Source of the DNA: Clostridiales bacterium UBA2432
Lineage (GTDB): Bacteria; Bacillota; Clostridia; Lachnospirales; Vallitaleaceae
Reading direction: 5' to 3'
Length of the DNA: 64,000 bases
Assembly: GCA_002342805.1 (NCBI GenBank)
Contig: DDQW01000096.1
Span: 1-64,000 of the forward strand
Part shown: positions 41,978 through 50,941 of the stretch, piece after piece
Position numbering within the stretch: position 1 is the stretch's first letter
Layout: each line of letters starts with the position of its first letter
Made by a program: the position numbers and the translations under genes
Notes under the pieces: generated by a model
Database searches by the model: none
The model's input: only the letters and a program-made list of their open reading frames with translations
Told to the model about the DNA's origin: nothing

Positions 41978-42541
41978 ATGAAGATAATTATAGGCCTAGG
42001 CAACAAAGGGCTAAAATATGCTCAAACCCGTCATAACATAGGCTTTGAAGTGATTGAGTTATTGGCACATCGACATAACATTCCCATGAATCAACGTAAG
42101 TTTAAAGGTATTGTCGGTCAAGGTGTCATTGCAGGAGAAAAAGTCTTGTTAGTGATGCCTTTGACGTATATGAACTTAAGTGGGGAATGTGTCCGTGAAG
42201 TATTAGATTTTTATAAATTAAGTGCAGAGGATATTATTGTTATTTATGACGACCTCAGTATGGATTTAGGTGCACTACGTATTCGAGACAAAGGAAGTGC
42301 AGGGGGGCATAATGGTATTAAAAATATCATTAGTCATCTAGGCCAAGACGCCTTCCTTCGACTAAAAGTCGGCGTTGGACCTCAACCTCCGAATGTAAAG
42401 GCGGAACACTTTGTCTTAGATCGATTCAACAAAAGTGAAATTGAAAAAATGACTGATAGCATTGAACATACGGTAAATGCAATCGAATCGATTCTTGAAC
42501 AAGGTGTAAATTATGCTATGAATAATTATAACAAAAAATAA
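41978..42541 (+). CDS. pth: peptidyl-tRNA hydrolase
   Basis: 187 residues. Frees tRNA from stalled peptidyl-tRNA. GLGNKGLKYAQTRHNIGFEVIE contains the catalytic His, then PLTYMNLSGECV, IVIYDDLSMDLG with the catalytic Asp, and GSAGGHNGIKNIISHLG. ATG 41978 is preferred over ATG 41972 on spacing from AGGAAGG. Followed after 25 bases by mfd, a gene order common in Bacillota. Confidence 0.94.
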   Translation: MKIIIGLGNKGLKYAQTRHNIGFEVIELLAHRHNIPMNQRKFKGIVGQGVIAGEKVLLVMPLTYMNLSGECVREVLDFYKLSAEDIIVIYDDLSMDLGALRIRDKGSAGGHNGIKNIISHLGQDAFLRLKVGVGPQPPNVKAEHFVLDRFNKSEIEKMTDSIEHTVNAIESILEQGVNYAMNNYNKK

Positions 42542-42566
42542 ATTTAACCTATGAAAGCGTGATCAT

Positions 42567-45500
42567 GTGCAAAATATCATAGAACCTTTAAAGTCCCTTG
42601 AGGTATTTGAGGCAGCTTTACGACATCTAAAATACAAGAAAACCCATTTGAATATTTCCGGTGTATCGGATTCCCAGGTCAGTCACTTAGTGAGTGGTCT
42701 ATTGCCTGTGGGAACAAAAGTCATCATAACGCCAGATGAGAAAAAAGCAAAAGAAATTGTTGATGATATGAAGTTTTTTGAAGGAGACCGTGTATTATTT
42801 TATCCGTCAAAAGACTTGATTTTTTATAGTGCGGACGTACATAGTAATGACATTACCCGAGCGAGAATGCTGATTCTAGAGCAGCTTGTTCAAGGGAATG
42901 ATATAACGCTTGTGATGTCAGTAGAAGCATTAGTGGATCCATTAATTTCTTTTGAAAAAATTCAATCCAAGATATTAAATTTCGAAGTAGGATTGGAAAA
43001 ATCAGTAACTCAATTAGCAAAAGAACTGGTGTTTTTAGGATATGAGCGTGTGGATATCGTTGAAAGTCGCGGTCAATTTGCGCTTCGAGGAGGACTCATT
43101 GATGTTTTTCCTATGAATATGGAGGATCTTGTTCGTATTGAGTTTTTTGGGGATGAAGTGGATTCAATCCGTCTTGTGAACCATGAGACGCAACGTTCGA
43201 TATCGATGCTTGATAATGCGATGATTTTACCGGCGCGAGAGATTGTTGTGGATGAAGAAGCTATTCAACGAGCTATTGAAACGTCGACAAAGGATTTTGA
43301 ACAGCATTATAAGAAGCTGAAAAAGAAAAATCTACTGGATGAGATTGGTGAACTCAAGAGAACATATGAAGTCTTAACAGATAAGATTAGTCAACATGGT
43401 AATTTTAATGGCATTGAAAGTTATGTGTTTTATTACTATGATCAAATTTATAGTGTATTGGATTATTTAACTAACCCTAAAATCGTCCTTGTTGAACCGA
43501 CGCATATTTTAGAGCGTATAAAAGGTATGACCCATGAATATACGGATAGTATGCAAACTCGGTTTGAAAAAGGACAATTATTACCCAAGCAATTAGAATT
43601 AGGACATCGTTTTAATCATATCATAGATGAAATAGATAGGTATCAAACGATAATGATGAGTAGTCTTTTTTCGACGAAAAAAGCATTGGATTATAAAGAA
43701 AATCTGCAATTTAATGTTAAATCCATTAATGTTTATCATCAAAACTTTGATTTAATGATTAAAGATATAAATTATTATTTGAATTTGGATTATACGATGC
43801 TTTTAGTGACAGCGTCAAGAACACGCAGTCAACGTTTACACGAATTATTCCTAGAACATGATATCCCAAGTCGTGTGTTAAAAGATTTTGATCACGAATT
43901 ACCAAAAGGTATTATAAATATAGGAGTCGGCCAAATTCATAGAGGATTTGACTATCCGGATGTCAAGTATGCTATTTTGGCAGAAACAGACATGGCGGGT
44001 GTTAAGAAAAAAGCCAAAAAACGCAAATATTCCGGTGGAAGCAAAATCGATCGCTTTACAGATCTAAAAGTCGGAGACTATATTGTTCACGAACATCATG
44101 GAGTCGGTGTTTTTCGAGGGCTAGAGACCATTGAAATCGACAATGTCAGCAAAGATTTTATTAAAATTGACTATCGAGATAATGGGAGCTTATATATCGC
44201 GACGAGTCAACTAGATGCCATTCAAAAATATATTGGAGCAGAAGGAAAAGCGCCAAAACTTAATAAGCTGGGAACAGCCGAATGGAAAAAAACAAAATCT
44301 AAAGTTAAAGGTGCGGTTGAGGAATTAGCGACAGAGTTAATCGCCCTATATGCAAAACGTCAAGAAACCAAAGGGTTCATTTATAGTAAAGATACATTGT
44401 GGCAACAAGAATTTGAAGAAATGTTTCCTTATGATGAAACAGATGACCAATTAAATGCCATTGAAGATACTAAAAATGACATGGAAAGCACAAAGATTAT
44501 GGATCGATTAATCTGTGGTGATGTTGGTTATGGAAAAACGGAAGTTGCTATACGAGCTGCATTTAAAGCAGTTCAAGATGGGAAACAAGTCGTATATCTT
44601 GTTCCGACAACAATTCTGGCACAACAGCACTACAATAATTTTGTGCAACGCATGAAAGACTTCCCTGTTCGTGTTGACATGATGTCCCGTTTTCGGACAA
44701 AAAAAGAACAGCAGATTACTATTGAAGGTTTGAAAAAAGGCCTTGTGGATATTGTCATCGGAACCCATCGATTAGTATCTAAAGATATTCAGTTTAAGGA
44801 TTTAGGCTTATTAATTGTGGATGAAGAACAGCGTTTTGGAGTGGCTCATAAAGAAAAGATTAAACATCTCAAAGAGGATATTGATGTCTTAACCTTAACG
44901 GCGACACCAATACCGAGAACACTACATATGAGTTTAATCGGAATACGTGATATGAGCGTATTAGAAGAACCACCGGAAGAGCGACAGCCGATACAAACCT
45001 ATGTATTGGAACATAATGATGAACTGATTAAAGATGCGATTTACCGTGAACTTTCACGAGAAGGACAAGTCTATTTTGTGCATAATCGCGTCAAAGATAT
45101 TGATGAAGTCGCCTTGAAAATCAGCGCAATGGTTCCTGAAGCAACGGTTGCATTTGCCCATGGACAAATGAGTGAACGTGAACTCGAGGATATTATGGTT
45201 GATTTTATCAATGGTGAAATCGATGTCTTAGTTGCAACGACGATTATTGAAACCGGTCTGGATATACAAAATGTTAATACGATTATTATACAGAATGCGG
45301 ATCATATGGGGTTATCTCAATTGTATCAGCTACGAGGACGGGTGGGGCGATCGAGTCGATTGGCATATGCCTACCTAACATATAAGCGGGATAAAGTACT
45401 TCAGGAGATTGCAGAAAAACGATTGAAAGCAATCAAAGAATTTACGGAGTTTGGTTCAGGATTTCGCATTGCCATGCGTGATTTAGAGATTCGAGGTGCC

Positions 45501-46070
45501 GGGAACATTCTTGGACAAAGTCAACATGGGCATATGGATGCAGTTGGTTATGACTTATATTGTAAACTATTAGAAGATGCTGTTAAAAAACAACAAGGTG
45601 GCCATTATGAAGAACGATTTGAGACGGTCATTGAATTAACGGTTGATGCATTTATTCCGCCCTATTATATTAAAAATGAAGTGCAAAAAATTGAAAGCTA
45701 CAAAAAGATTGCGTCTATTTCGACAGTGGAAGACTATGAAGATATGCAAGATGAATTAATTGATCGGTATGGAGATTTGCCGAAAGCTGTTGAAAATCTA
45801 CTGGAAGTTGCCCTGATTAAAGGCTTGGCTAATCATTTATATATTACATCAATTGAAGAGAAGAATACCAATATTCTTTTTGAGATAAAACAAGATGCGT
45901 CCATTGATCCTACGAAAATTCCGGATATTATATCAAGAGATGAAAAACATCGACGCTTCACGGTAAATCAAAGACCTTATTTTACATTAGTACTTAATAA
46001 AGAAGAGTTTAAAGAAAAGTTTATTCATATTAAATCTTTATTACAAGACTTAAAAGAATTGAAGTCCTAG
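42567..46070 (+). CDS. mfd: transcription-repair coupling factor
   Basis: 1167 residues. Removes RNA polymerase stalled at DNA damage and recruits UvrA. N-terminal UvrB-like region (about 1-330), the RNA polymerase-interacting CarD-like domain near 495-565 (VGDYIVHEHHGVGVFRGLETIE), translocase with Walker A GDVGYGKTEVAIR near 650 and DEEQ box, LTATPIPRTLHMSLIGIRDMS, QLRGRVGRSSRLAYAYL, and a C-terminal TRCF domain. Full length. Start is GTG 42567, with only a weak ribosome site, so expression may be low. Confidence 0.95.
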   Translation: MQNIIEPLKSLEVFEAALRHLKYKKTHLNISGVSDSQVSHLVSGLLPVGTKVIITPDEKKAKEIVDDMKFFEGDRVLFYPSKDLIFYSADVHSNDITRARMLILEQLVQGNDITLVMSVEALVDPLISFEKIQSKILNFEVGLEKSVTQLAKELVFLGYERVDIVESRGQFALRGGLIDVFPMNMEDLVRIEFFGDEVDSIRLVNHETQRSISMLDNAMILPAREIVVDEEAIQRAIETSTKDFEQHYKKLKKKNLLDEIGELKRTYEVLTDKISQHGNFNGIESYVFYYYDQIYSVLDYLTNPKIVLVEPTHILERIKGMTHEYTDSMQTRFEKGQLLPKQLELGHRFNHIIDEIDRYQTIMMSSLFSTKKALDYKENLQFNVKSINVYHQNFDLMIKDINYYLNLDYTMLLVTASRTRSQRLHELFLEHDIPSRVLKDFDHELPKGIINIGVGQIHRGFDYPDVKYAILAETDMAGVKKKAKKRKYSGGSKIDRFTDLKVGDYIVHEHHGVGVFRGLETIEIDNVSKDFIKIDYRDNGSLYIATSQLDAIQKYIGAEGKAPKLNKLGTAEWKKTKSKVKGAVEELATELIALYAKRQETKGFIYSKDTLWQQEFEEMFPYDETDDQLNAIEDTKNDMESTKIMDRLICGDVGYGKTEVAIRAAFKAVQDGKQVVYLVPTTILAQQHYNNFVQRMKDFPVRVDMMSRFRTKKEQQITIEGLKKGLVDIVIGTHRLVSKDIQFKDLGLLIVDEEQRFGVAHKEKIKHLKEDIDVLTLTATPIPRTLHMSLIGIRDMSVLEEPPEERQPIQTYVLEHNDELIKDAIYRELSREGQVYFVHNRVKDIDEVALKISAMVPEATVAFAHGQMSERELEDIMVDFINGEIDVLVATTIIETGLDIQNVNTIIIQNADHMGLSQLYQLRGRVGRSSRLAYAYLTYKRDKVLQEIAEKRLKAIKEFTEFGSGFRIAMRDLEIRGAGNILGQSQHGHMDAVGYDLYCKLLEDAVKKQQGGHYEERFETVIELTVDAFIPPYYIKNEVQKIESYKKIASISTVEDYEDMQDELIDRYGDLPKAVENLLEVALIKGLANHLYITSIEEKNTNILFEIKQDASIDPTKIPDIISRDEKHRRFTVNQRPYFTLVLNKEEFKEKFIHIKSLLQDLKELKS

Positions 46071-46132
46071 GCGCGAACGCGTATAATAAGAATAATGGCA
46101 ATTGATGGGGGTAGTGACTGGAGAGAAAGTTT

Positions 46133-47158
46133 ATGGACAGAAACTACCAAGTATATGCACATATAGTACGTATTTTAGTTTTGCTACTTATGTTAAGTAG
46201 TTTTTTGTCGTGTTCAAAACAAGACGTCGTTGAAGAAGATTATTGGGTTAAGATTGACGATCTAGCGATTGGCCAGGCGGAAGTTATGATATATGCCTAT
46301 CAAGTATATGATGAATTTATAAATATTGGTGGAGAAAATGTTTGGGAATTTGAAGATTTCAGTGGAGGAAAAAGTGCAACTGAAGTTGCTCGAGATGCAG
46401 TCCTTAAAAATATTGTTCGTATAAAAACGATTCAAAAAAAAGCGGATGAATTTAGGATTGAATTGTCGGAAGAACAAATCACTGTAAGTAAAAGGCAAGG
46501 AACCCAGTATTATGAACAGCTGCCGGAAAGCTTCAAACAAGAACATGGAATTACAGAGGAACGTGTTCATCACGTTTTTCTGGAATTTGCCAGAGCAAGT
46601 GCTGTGTATAATGATTTGACAAGTGATTTAACCCCGGATAAAGATACTATTCGTCAACGCATGCTGGAGAATCAAGACTACCGACAACTGGTTGAAACAA
46701 GTCCCAAAGACTTGTTGACACAAATTCAAGTTCAGGAAATATTTATTCCGTCAGATGCTATCGATGCACCGGAAGAAGTTCTTAATGGAAGAACGTTTGA
46801 AGAACTTATTGATATGTATCATCAAGGAGATGAAACACTCGTTACATATACGAAAGCGACAATACCGGAAGCGTTTGAAGAGGAACTAACAAATCTTGAA
46901 GTGGGAGATATTAGCCAAGTGATCCGTGTGGACCAGGGAGCATATTTGTTTAAACTTATAGAGATTTTAGAGCCGTCAACAGAAGAGCTGAAGAAATTTG
47001 ATGAGAATTTTATGGAATTTGAGGCAGAATTGCGAAAAAAGATAATTAATACATTAAAATCCGAACATTTTGATCTTGTATATGAAGAATGGCGACGGAA
47101 TACATCGGTTGAGATAAACGGTGAACAGTGGGGAAACGTTGATTTTGAGTTTGAATAG
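46133..47158 (+). CDS. SurA/PrsA-like peptidylprolyl isomerase lipoprotein
   Basis: 341 residues. Signal peptide with lipobox SFLS-Cys27. An N-terminal SurA-like helical region (about 45-175) is followed by a parvulin-like domain (about 195-285: IQVQEIFIPSDA, FEELIDMYHQG, LEVGDISQVIRVDQGAYLFKLIEI) and a C-terminal helix. The parvulin part is short and lacks obvious catalytic residues, so it may be only a chaperone. Located after mfd, as often for such genes in Clostridia, and 6 bases before a metal transporter ATPase gene. Confidence 0.72.
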   Translation: MDRNYQVYAHIVRILVLLLMLSSFLSCSKQDVVEEDYWVKIDDLAIGQAEVMIYAYQVYDEFINIGGENVWEFEDFSGGKSATEVARDAVLKNIVRIKTIQKKADEFRIELSEEQITVSKRQGTQYYEQLPESFKQEHGITEERVHHVFLEFARASAVYNDLTSDLTPDKDTIRQRMLENQDYRQLVETSPKDLLTQIQVQEIFIPSDAIDAPEEVLNGRTFEELIDMYHQGDETLVTYTKATIPEAFEEELTNLEVGDISQVIRVDQGAYLFKLIEILEPSTEELKKFDENFMEFEAELRKKIINTLKSEHFDLVYEEWRRNTSVEINGEQWGNVDFEFE

Positions 47159-47164
47159 AGGTGG

Positions 47165-47920
47165 ATGGATGTGGATGTAGTTGTTAAAGATTTATGTGTG
47201 CATTACGGAAAAGTAAATGCTTTACACAAGGTAAATTTGGCGATAGAGAATAAAGAGTTCTTAGGAGTAATTGGCCCAAATGGTGGTGGAAAATCAACAT
47301 TATTAAAGACTATTGTTGGACTTATTGAGCCAACAAACGGTAGCATCGAAATAAAAGAAGGACTTCGCTTAGGCTATGTGCCACAATTTACATCTTTTGA
47401 AAAGTCGTTTCCGACGACGGTCGAAGATGTTGTTCTCATGGGAGAAGCCAAAAAACAACAACGCTGGTTTTATCGGACCCATGAATCATCCTATAAAAAA
47501 AGCGAAGAGTTAATGCGTTTTCTAAACATATATGATTTGAGGCATCGACAAATCGGTCAACTTTCAGGTGGTCAGATGCAAAAAGTATTGATTGCAAGGG
47601 CATTAATGAATGATCCGGACTTAATTGCAATGGATGAACCGACAGCAAGTATTGATGCACAAACAAAGATGGAGATTTACAATCTTTTGCATGAGCTGAA
47701 TGAAGAAAAAACGATTGTTATTGTCAGCCATGAAGTTGAATCACTCATGCCTTACCTAGATAGCGTATTTTGTGTAAATACAACGGCCCACTATTACCAT
47801 CGCGATGAGACGCACTTAGCCAAGCATTTGACGGATGATATGCAGAATTTACATGATGAATTATATCCGGGATGTCCCGTGAAAATATTCAAAGAACATG
47901 AAACCGTAGAAAAATCATAA
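47165..47920 (+). CDS. metal ABC transporter ATP-binding protein (ZnuC/MntB-like)
   Basis: 251 residues. Walker A GPNGGGKSTLLK, with the extra Gly usual in zinc/manganese transporters, signature LSGGQMQKVLIARALM, Walker B LIAMDEPTASID, and switch His in IVIVSHEVE. It pairs with the permease 10 bases downstream. The annotated ATG 47165 directly abuts AGAGGTGG; in-frame GTG 47171 would give normal spacing and is an alternative start. Metal (Zn, Mn or Fe) not determined. Confidence 0.87.
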   Translation: MDVDVVVKDLCVHYGKVNALHKVNLAIENKEFLGVIGPNGGGKSTLLKTIVGLIEPTNGSIEIKEGLRLGYVPQFTSFEKSFPTTVEDVVLMGEAKKQQRWFYRTHESSYKKSEELMRFLNIYDLRHRQIGQLSGGQMQKVLIARALMNDPDLIAMDEPTASIDAQTKMEIYNLLHELNEEKTIVIVSHEVESLMPYLDSVFCVNTTAHYYHRDETHLAKHLTDDMQNLHDELYPGCPVKIFKEHETVEKS

Positions 47921-47930
47921 GGAGACGATT

Positions 47931-48752
47931 ATGTGGAATGCCATAATTAATTATAGTTTTATGCAAAATGCTCTTATAGCAGCCCTCTTGTCAAGTATTG
48001 TATGTGGAATTATGGGAACGATTATTATTGAAAAGCAGTTGGTTTCAATGAGTGGTGGAATCGCACATACATCCTTTGGTGGAATAGGTTTGGGATATTT
48101 GCTAGGCATTGAACCGATTATCGGAGGATTTGCTTTTGCAGTAATGGCCGCCATTGCTATTGTCACGATTCGCAGACGGGCAAATACTTACACAGACACC
48201 TTAATCGGTATGTTCTGGTCGGTTGGAATGGCCTTGGGAATTCTATTTATAACCTTGACACCGGGCTATCCTCCGGATATGACGTCCTATTTATTTGGTG
48301 ATATATTGACGGTATCAAGTACCTATCTTTATTTGATTATGATATTAGCCTTAGTCATCATATTGGTCATTACCGGAAAATTCAAAATCATTAAAGGCTA
48401 TTTGTTTGATGAAGAGTATTTAGTTGTCCTTGGAATTAATGTTCGCTTCTATGAATACATTTTATTTATAATGATTGCTATGGCTGTTGTTATCATGATT
48501 AAAGTGGTAGGTATTATTTTGGTCATTGCTTTGTTAACCATTCCTCCGGCAATTGCCAAATTGTTCTCAAATCGTCTGGAGCGTATTATGTTAGTATCAA
48601 TTCTAGTAGGGACTGTTGTGAGTATTTTAGGTCTTGTATTTTCCTACTATTTTGATATTCCTTCAGGAGCAACCATCATTATTGTTTCTGTAGTATCTTA
48701 TGTTATTGCATATTTTTTTAAAGGACGTAAGGAAAAAGTGTTTTCACATTAA
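47931..48752 (+). CDS. metal ABC transporter permease (ZnuB-like)
   Basis: 273 residues, about eight membrane segments, ABC-3 family. Typical start FMQNALIAALLSSIVCGIMGTIIIEKQLVSMSGGIAHTSFGGIGLGYL, GMFWSVGMALGILFI and the late VGIILVIALLTIPPAIA. It completes the importer core with the ATPase. No metal-binding (ZnuA-type) lipoprotein gene is adjacent. Confidence 0.9.
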   Translation: MWNAIINYSFMQNALIAALLSSIVCGIMGTIIIEKQLVSMSGGIAHTSFGGIGLGYLLGIEPIIGGFAFAVMAAIAIVTIRRRANTYTDTLIGMFWSVGMALGILFITLTPGYPPDMTSYLFGDILTVSSTYLYLIMILALVIILVITGKFKIIKGYLFDEEYLVVLGINVRFYEYILFIMIAMAVVIMIKVVGIILVIALLTIPPAIAKLFSNRLERIMLVSILVGTVVSILGLVFSYYFDIPSGATIIIVSVVSYVIAYFFKGRKEKVFSH

Positions 48753-48822
48753 ATCTATTGCATTCTAAATAAGAATGTGTAATACTGAAAAGTAATGAAT
48801 GATATGAAGAAAGGTGTTGTGT

Positions 48823-49527
48823 ATGTATAAAAATTATGTTTTTGATTTGTATGGAACGTTAATTGATGTGGAGAAAAATTGGGACCATGACTATCTTTGG
48901 GAAAAAATGAGTCAACTTTATTGCTTTTATGGAGCTTGCTATGATCCCGATGAGTTTAAGGAAAAGTTTGAAAAATATTTAGGGAAAATGCAAGAGACAG
49001 ATAAGGATACGAATCAATTAGACATTGATATTGAAGATATCTTTTTTCAATTGTTTAAAAAGAAAAATGTCAAGCCGAAAAATAAGCTTGTCCGTGAAGC
49101 TTCACGGGTTTTCTTATTGCTCATCACAGAAAAATTAGAGATTAAACCATATATTAAAAACTTGATTGAACAATTAAAAGAGCAAGACAAAAATATTTAT
49201 ATTTTTGCAGACGGACAAGCGACATTTGCAAAAAATGAGCTTCGTGCGGTTGGAATATATACTTATTTTGATGCGATCGTAATGAGCTCAAATACACGTA
49301 TAAAAAAAATAACAGAAAAAGCGCTTGAATCTTTTATAGAAAGCCAAGGATTAAAAGATAAAAAGACATTAATCATTGGAAAAAATTATGACGAAAACAT
49401 TAAAGGCGCAAGTGCTTTGGGGATCGATTCCGTACATATTGTTGAAAAAGATCAAGAGCCTATTAAAGACTCCAAAGCGACATACACAATTAAGGAAGAT
49501 AAAATAATGAAAATCCTTGATTTATAG
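48823..49527 (+). CDS. HAD superfamily protein with atypical active site
   Basis: About 234 residues. N-terminal motif I is VFDLYGTLID: nucleophile Asp8 is present, but the second Asp of phosphatases is Tyr10, as in haloacid dehalogenases. Motif II appears as IYIFADGQ (Ala where Ser/Thr is usual), a Lys-rich motif III region lies at RIKKITEKA, and motif IV reads IIGKNYDEN in place of the usual GDxxxD. Either a non-phosphatase HAD or an inactive member. ATG 48823 is taken from AAGAAAGG upstream. Follows the metal transporter. Confidence 0.75.
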   Translation: MYKNYVFDLYGTLIDVEKNWDHDYLWEKMSQLYCFYGACYDPDEFKEKFEKYLGKMQETDKDTNQLDIDIEDIFFQLFKKKNVKPKNKLVREASRVFLLLITEKLEIKPYIKNLIEQLKEQDKNIYIFADGQATFAKNELRAVGIYTYFDAIVMSSNTRIKKITEKALESFIESQGLKDKKTLIIGKNYDENIKGASALGIDSVHIVEKDQEPIKDSKATYTIKEDKIMKILDL

Positions 49528-49541
49528 GACAGGAGTAGAGT

Positions 49542-50636
49542 ATGAAGAATAATATTGTGCTGAATAAAGCAAAAGAAGGTATACGGATAGGGCTCCTAGC
49601 ATTTTTGATTGACTTTATCTTTGGCCTTGTTATATCGATTATCGTTAATACAATGTTTTTGAGTCAACTCAATCAATGGATTAACGGATCACTAAGTGAA
49701 CATGTGGGATTTTCCTTTCCAACGTTTATTCGAACAATTAGCTTTGTTATGAATATTAGCGTGTTTAATGGCGGAGGTACCATACAAAACGGCGGTGAAT
49801 TTCATGTTGGCGTATTACTATTCGCCATCATTCCCATTATAGCGTTTTGGCTAGCAGACCGACGCGAAAATAAAATCAAATCCTTTAGCTTTGTTGAGTT
49901 TATCGTCTATATTTGTTCGGCTATAGTATTTGCAACACTGTTAATGATTTATTCAATGATTACACGTGGAGAGATTCTTGGTCTTGAGTATCAGTTTGCT
50001 TCATTTAGAAACTTCATAATGACCGGAGTTATTATCATATGTATTCAATTCTTCATTAGTTTGAATTATAACAAAACGTTTTCACCCGGATTTAAAAGCG
50101 CACGTTTATTGTTACGTGTACTGCTTGGGTTTAGTATTGCTATTGGACTTATCGGCATGGTTGTACTAATGGGTAGATATACTGGAAATATACTTTTGAT
50201 GATTGGAGCAATTATTGTTTTGCTACCCAACTTGGCAGTGTATATTATGTTTACCTTGATGGGAATTTCAGTACAATTTGGAGAACAGTTAACAACATTG
50301 ATGAGTATGGCTCAGGTGGATATAAGTTTTACAACCTTATCACTACCCATTCGAATAGGACTTATCGTACTTTATTTTCTTCTCCTTTTATTGGTGATAT
50401 TGCGAATGAAAAAAGAACGTTATCTGAGAGAGTTGATTTGGTTTGCCTTAAGTTTTAGTTTTGTTTCATTTATACTTGCCTACTGTACAACCATTAATCT
50501 AGGCTTTGTGAAGAACTTACTTGATGTACAATTCGGAATTAACTACTCATTAGCTTTTGGTGTCCCTTTTATAAGCATCCTGTTAACAGGACTACTCGTC
50601 TTGTTTGGGCGGATTCTTAAAAAGGAATTGACTTAG
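49542..50636 (+). CDS. uncharacterised polytopic membrane protein
   Basis: 364 residues, not recognised. About nine hydrophobic segments, with an early Gly-rich outward or inward loop (FNGGGTIQNGGEFHVG, about 75-90) between segments 2 and 3 and basic loops such as LADRRENKIKSF. No ATP-binding, protease or transporter signature seen. ACAGGAG precedes the start and the gap from the HAD gene is 14 bases, so the two are probably co-transcribed. The T-box promoter for proS begins right after its stop codon. Confidence 0.6.
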   Translation: MKNNIVLNKAKEGIRIGLLAFLIDFIFGLVISIIVNTMFLSQLNQWINGSLSEHVGFSFPTFIRTISFVMNISVFNGGGTIQNGGEFHVGVLLFAIIPIIAFWLADRRENKIKSFSFVEFIVYICSAIVFATLLMIYSMITRGEILGLEYQFASFRNFIMTGVIIICIQFFISLNYNKTFSPGFKSARLLLRVLLGFSIAIGLIGMVVLMGRYTGNILLMIGAIIVLLPNLAVYIMFTLMGISVQFGEQLTTLMSMAQVDISFTTLSLPIRIGLIVLYFLLLLLVILRMKKERYLRELIWFALSFSFVSFILAYCTTINLGFVKNLLDVQFGINYSLAFGVPFISILLTGLLVLFGRILKKELT

Positions 50637-50638
50637 AC

Positions 50639-50667
50639 TTGACAAGTGATGTTGAATCGGATAAAAT
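50639..50667 (+). promoter_or_regulatory. promoter of the proS T-box leader
   Basis: TTGACA (50639-50644), 17-base spacer, TAAAAT (50662-50667). Near consensus. Overlaps nothing but the last few bases after the membrane-protein stop. Confidence 0.82.
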
Positions 50668-50673
50668 CGAATA

Positions 50674-50900
50674 AAAGCAAACGACGTTGATTAGAACCAG
50701 TACATAATCGGTCTTTTTCAGAGAGAGAATCCTTTGGCTGTAAGATTCTTAGAGTAACCCTTATGGAACCTATCTAGGAGTCTCATGTGAAAACATGACG
50801 TGTGCCTTACGTTATCAAGGTCTAAAGATGCACGTATTGCATGAATTAGGGTGGTACCACGATGATATGACTTCGTCCCTTAGGGGGTGGAGTCTTTTTG
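50674..50900 (+). promoter_or_regulatory. T-box riboswitch controlling proS
   Basis: The diagnostic T-box sequence AGGGTGGTACCACG is at 50848-50861. Upstream is a stem I region with the conserved AGAGAG element and an AGAATC/GATTCT stem (about 50721-50752), a probable specifier loop with CCT (50769-50771, proline) after GAA, and a stem III hairpin CATGT/ACATG (50784-50797). The antiterminator pairs AGGG with the downstream CCCT, competing with the terminator 50869-50899. Uncharged tRNA-Pro would bind and allow proS transcription. The specifier assignment is by position and the downstream gene. Confidence 0.88.
50869..50899 (+). terminator. T-box terminator
   Basis: GACTTCGTCCC pairs with GGGGTGGAGTC (11 pairs, including G-T), followed by five T. 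Its left arm shares CGTCCC with the antiterminator. Confidence 0.82.
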
Positions 50901-50941
50901 TGATTTTAAAAGGAAAGTTCGTAAAAAGAAAGGTGATAATA

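Noticed and set aside
46071..46132. GC-rich GCGCGAACGCG motif after mfd as a regulatory element
   Set aside because: The dyad is only a few bases, with no T-run or promoter relation; nothing specific can be supported.
50795..50941. ProS N-terminal extension from the upstream in-frame ATG
   Set aside because: The region is the T-box antiterminator/terminator RNA; ATG 50942 has a good ribosome site and begins the normal protein.
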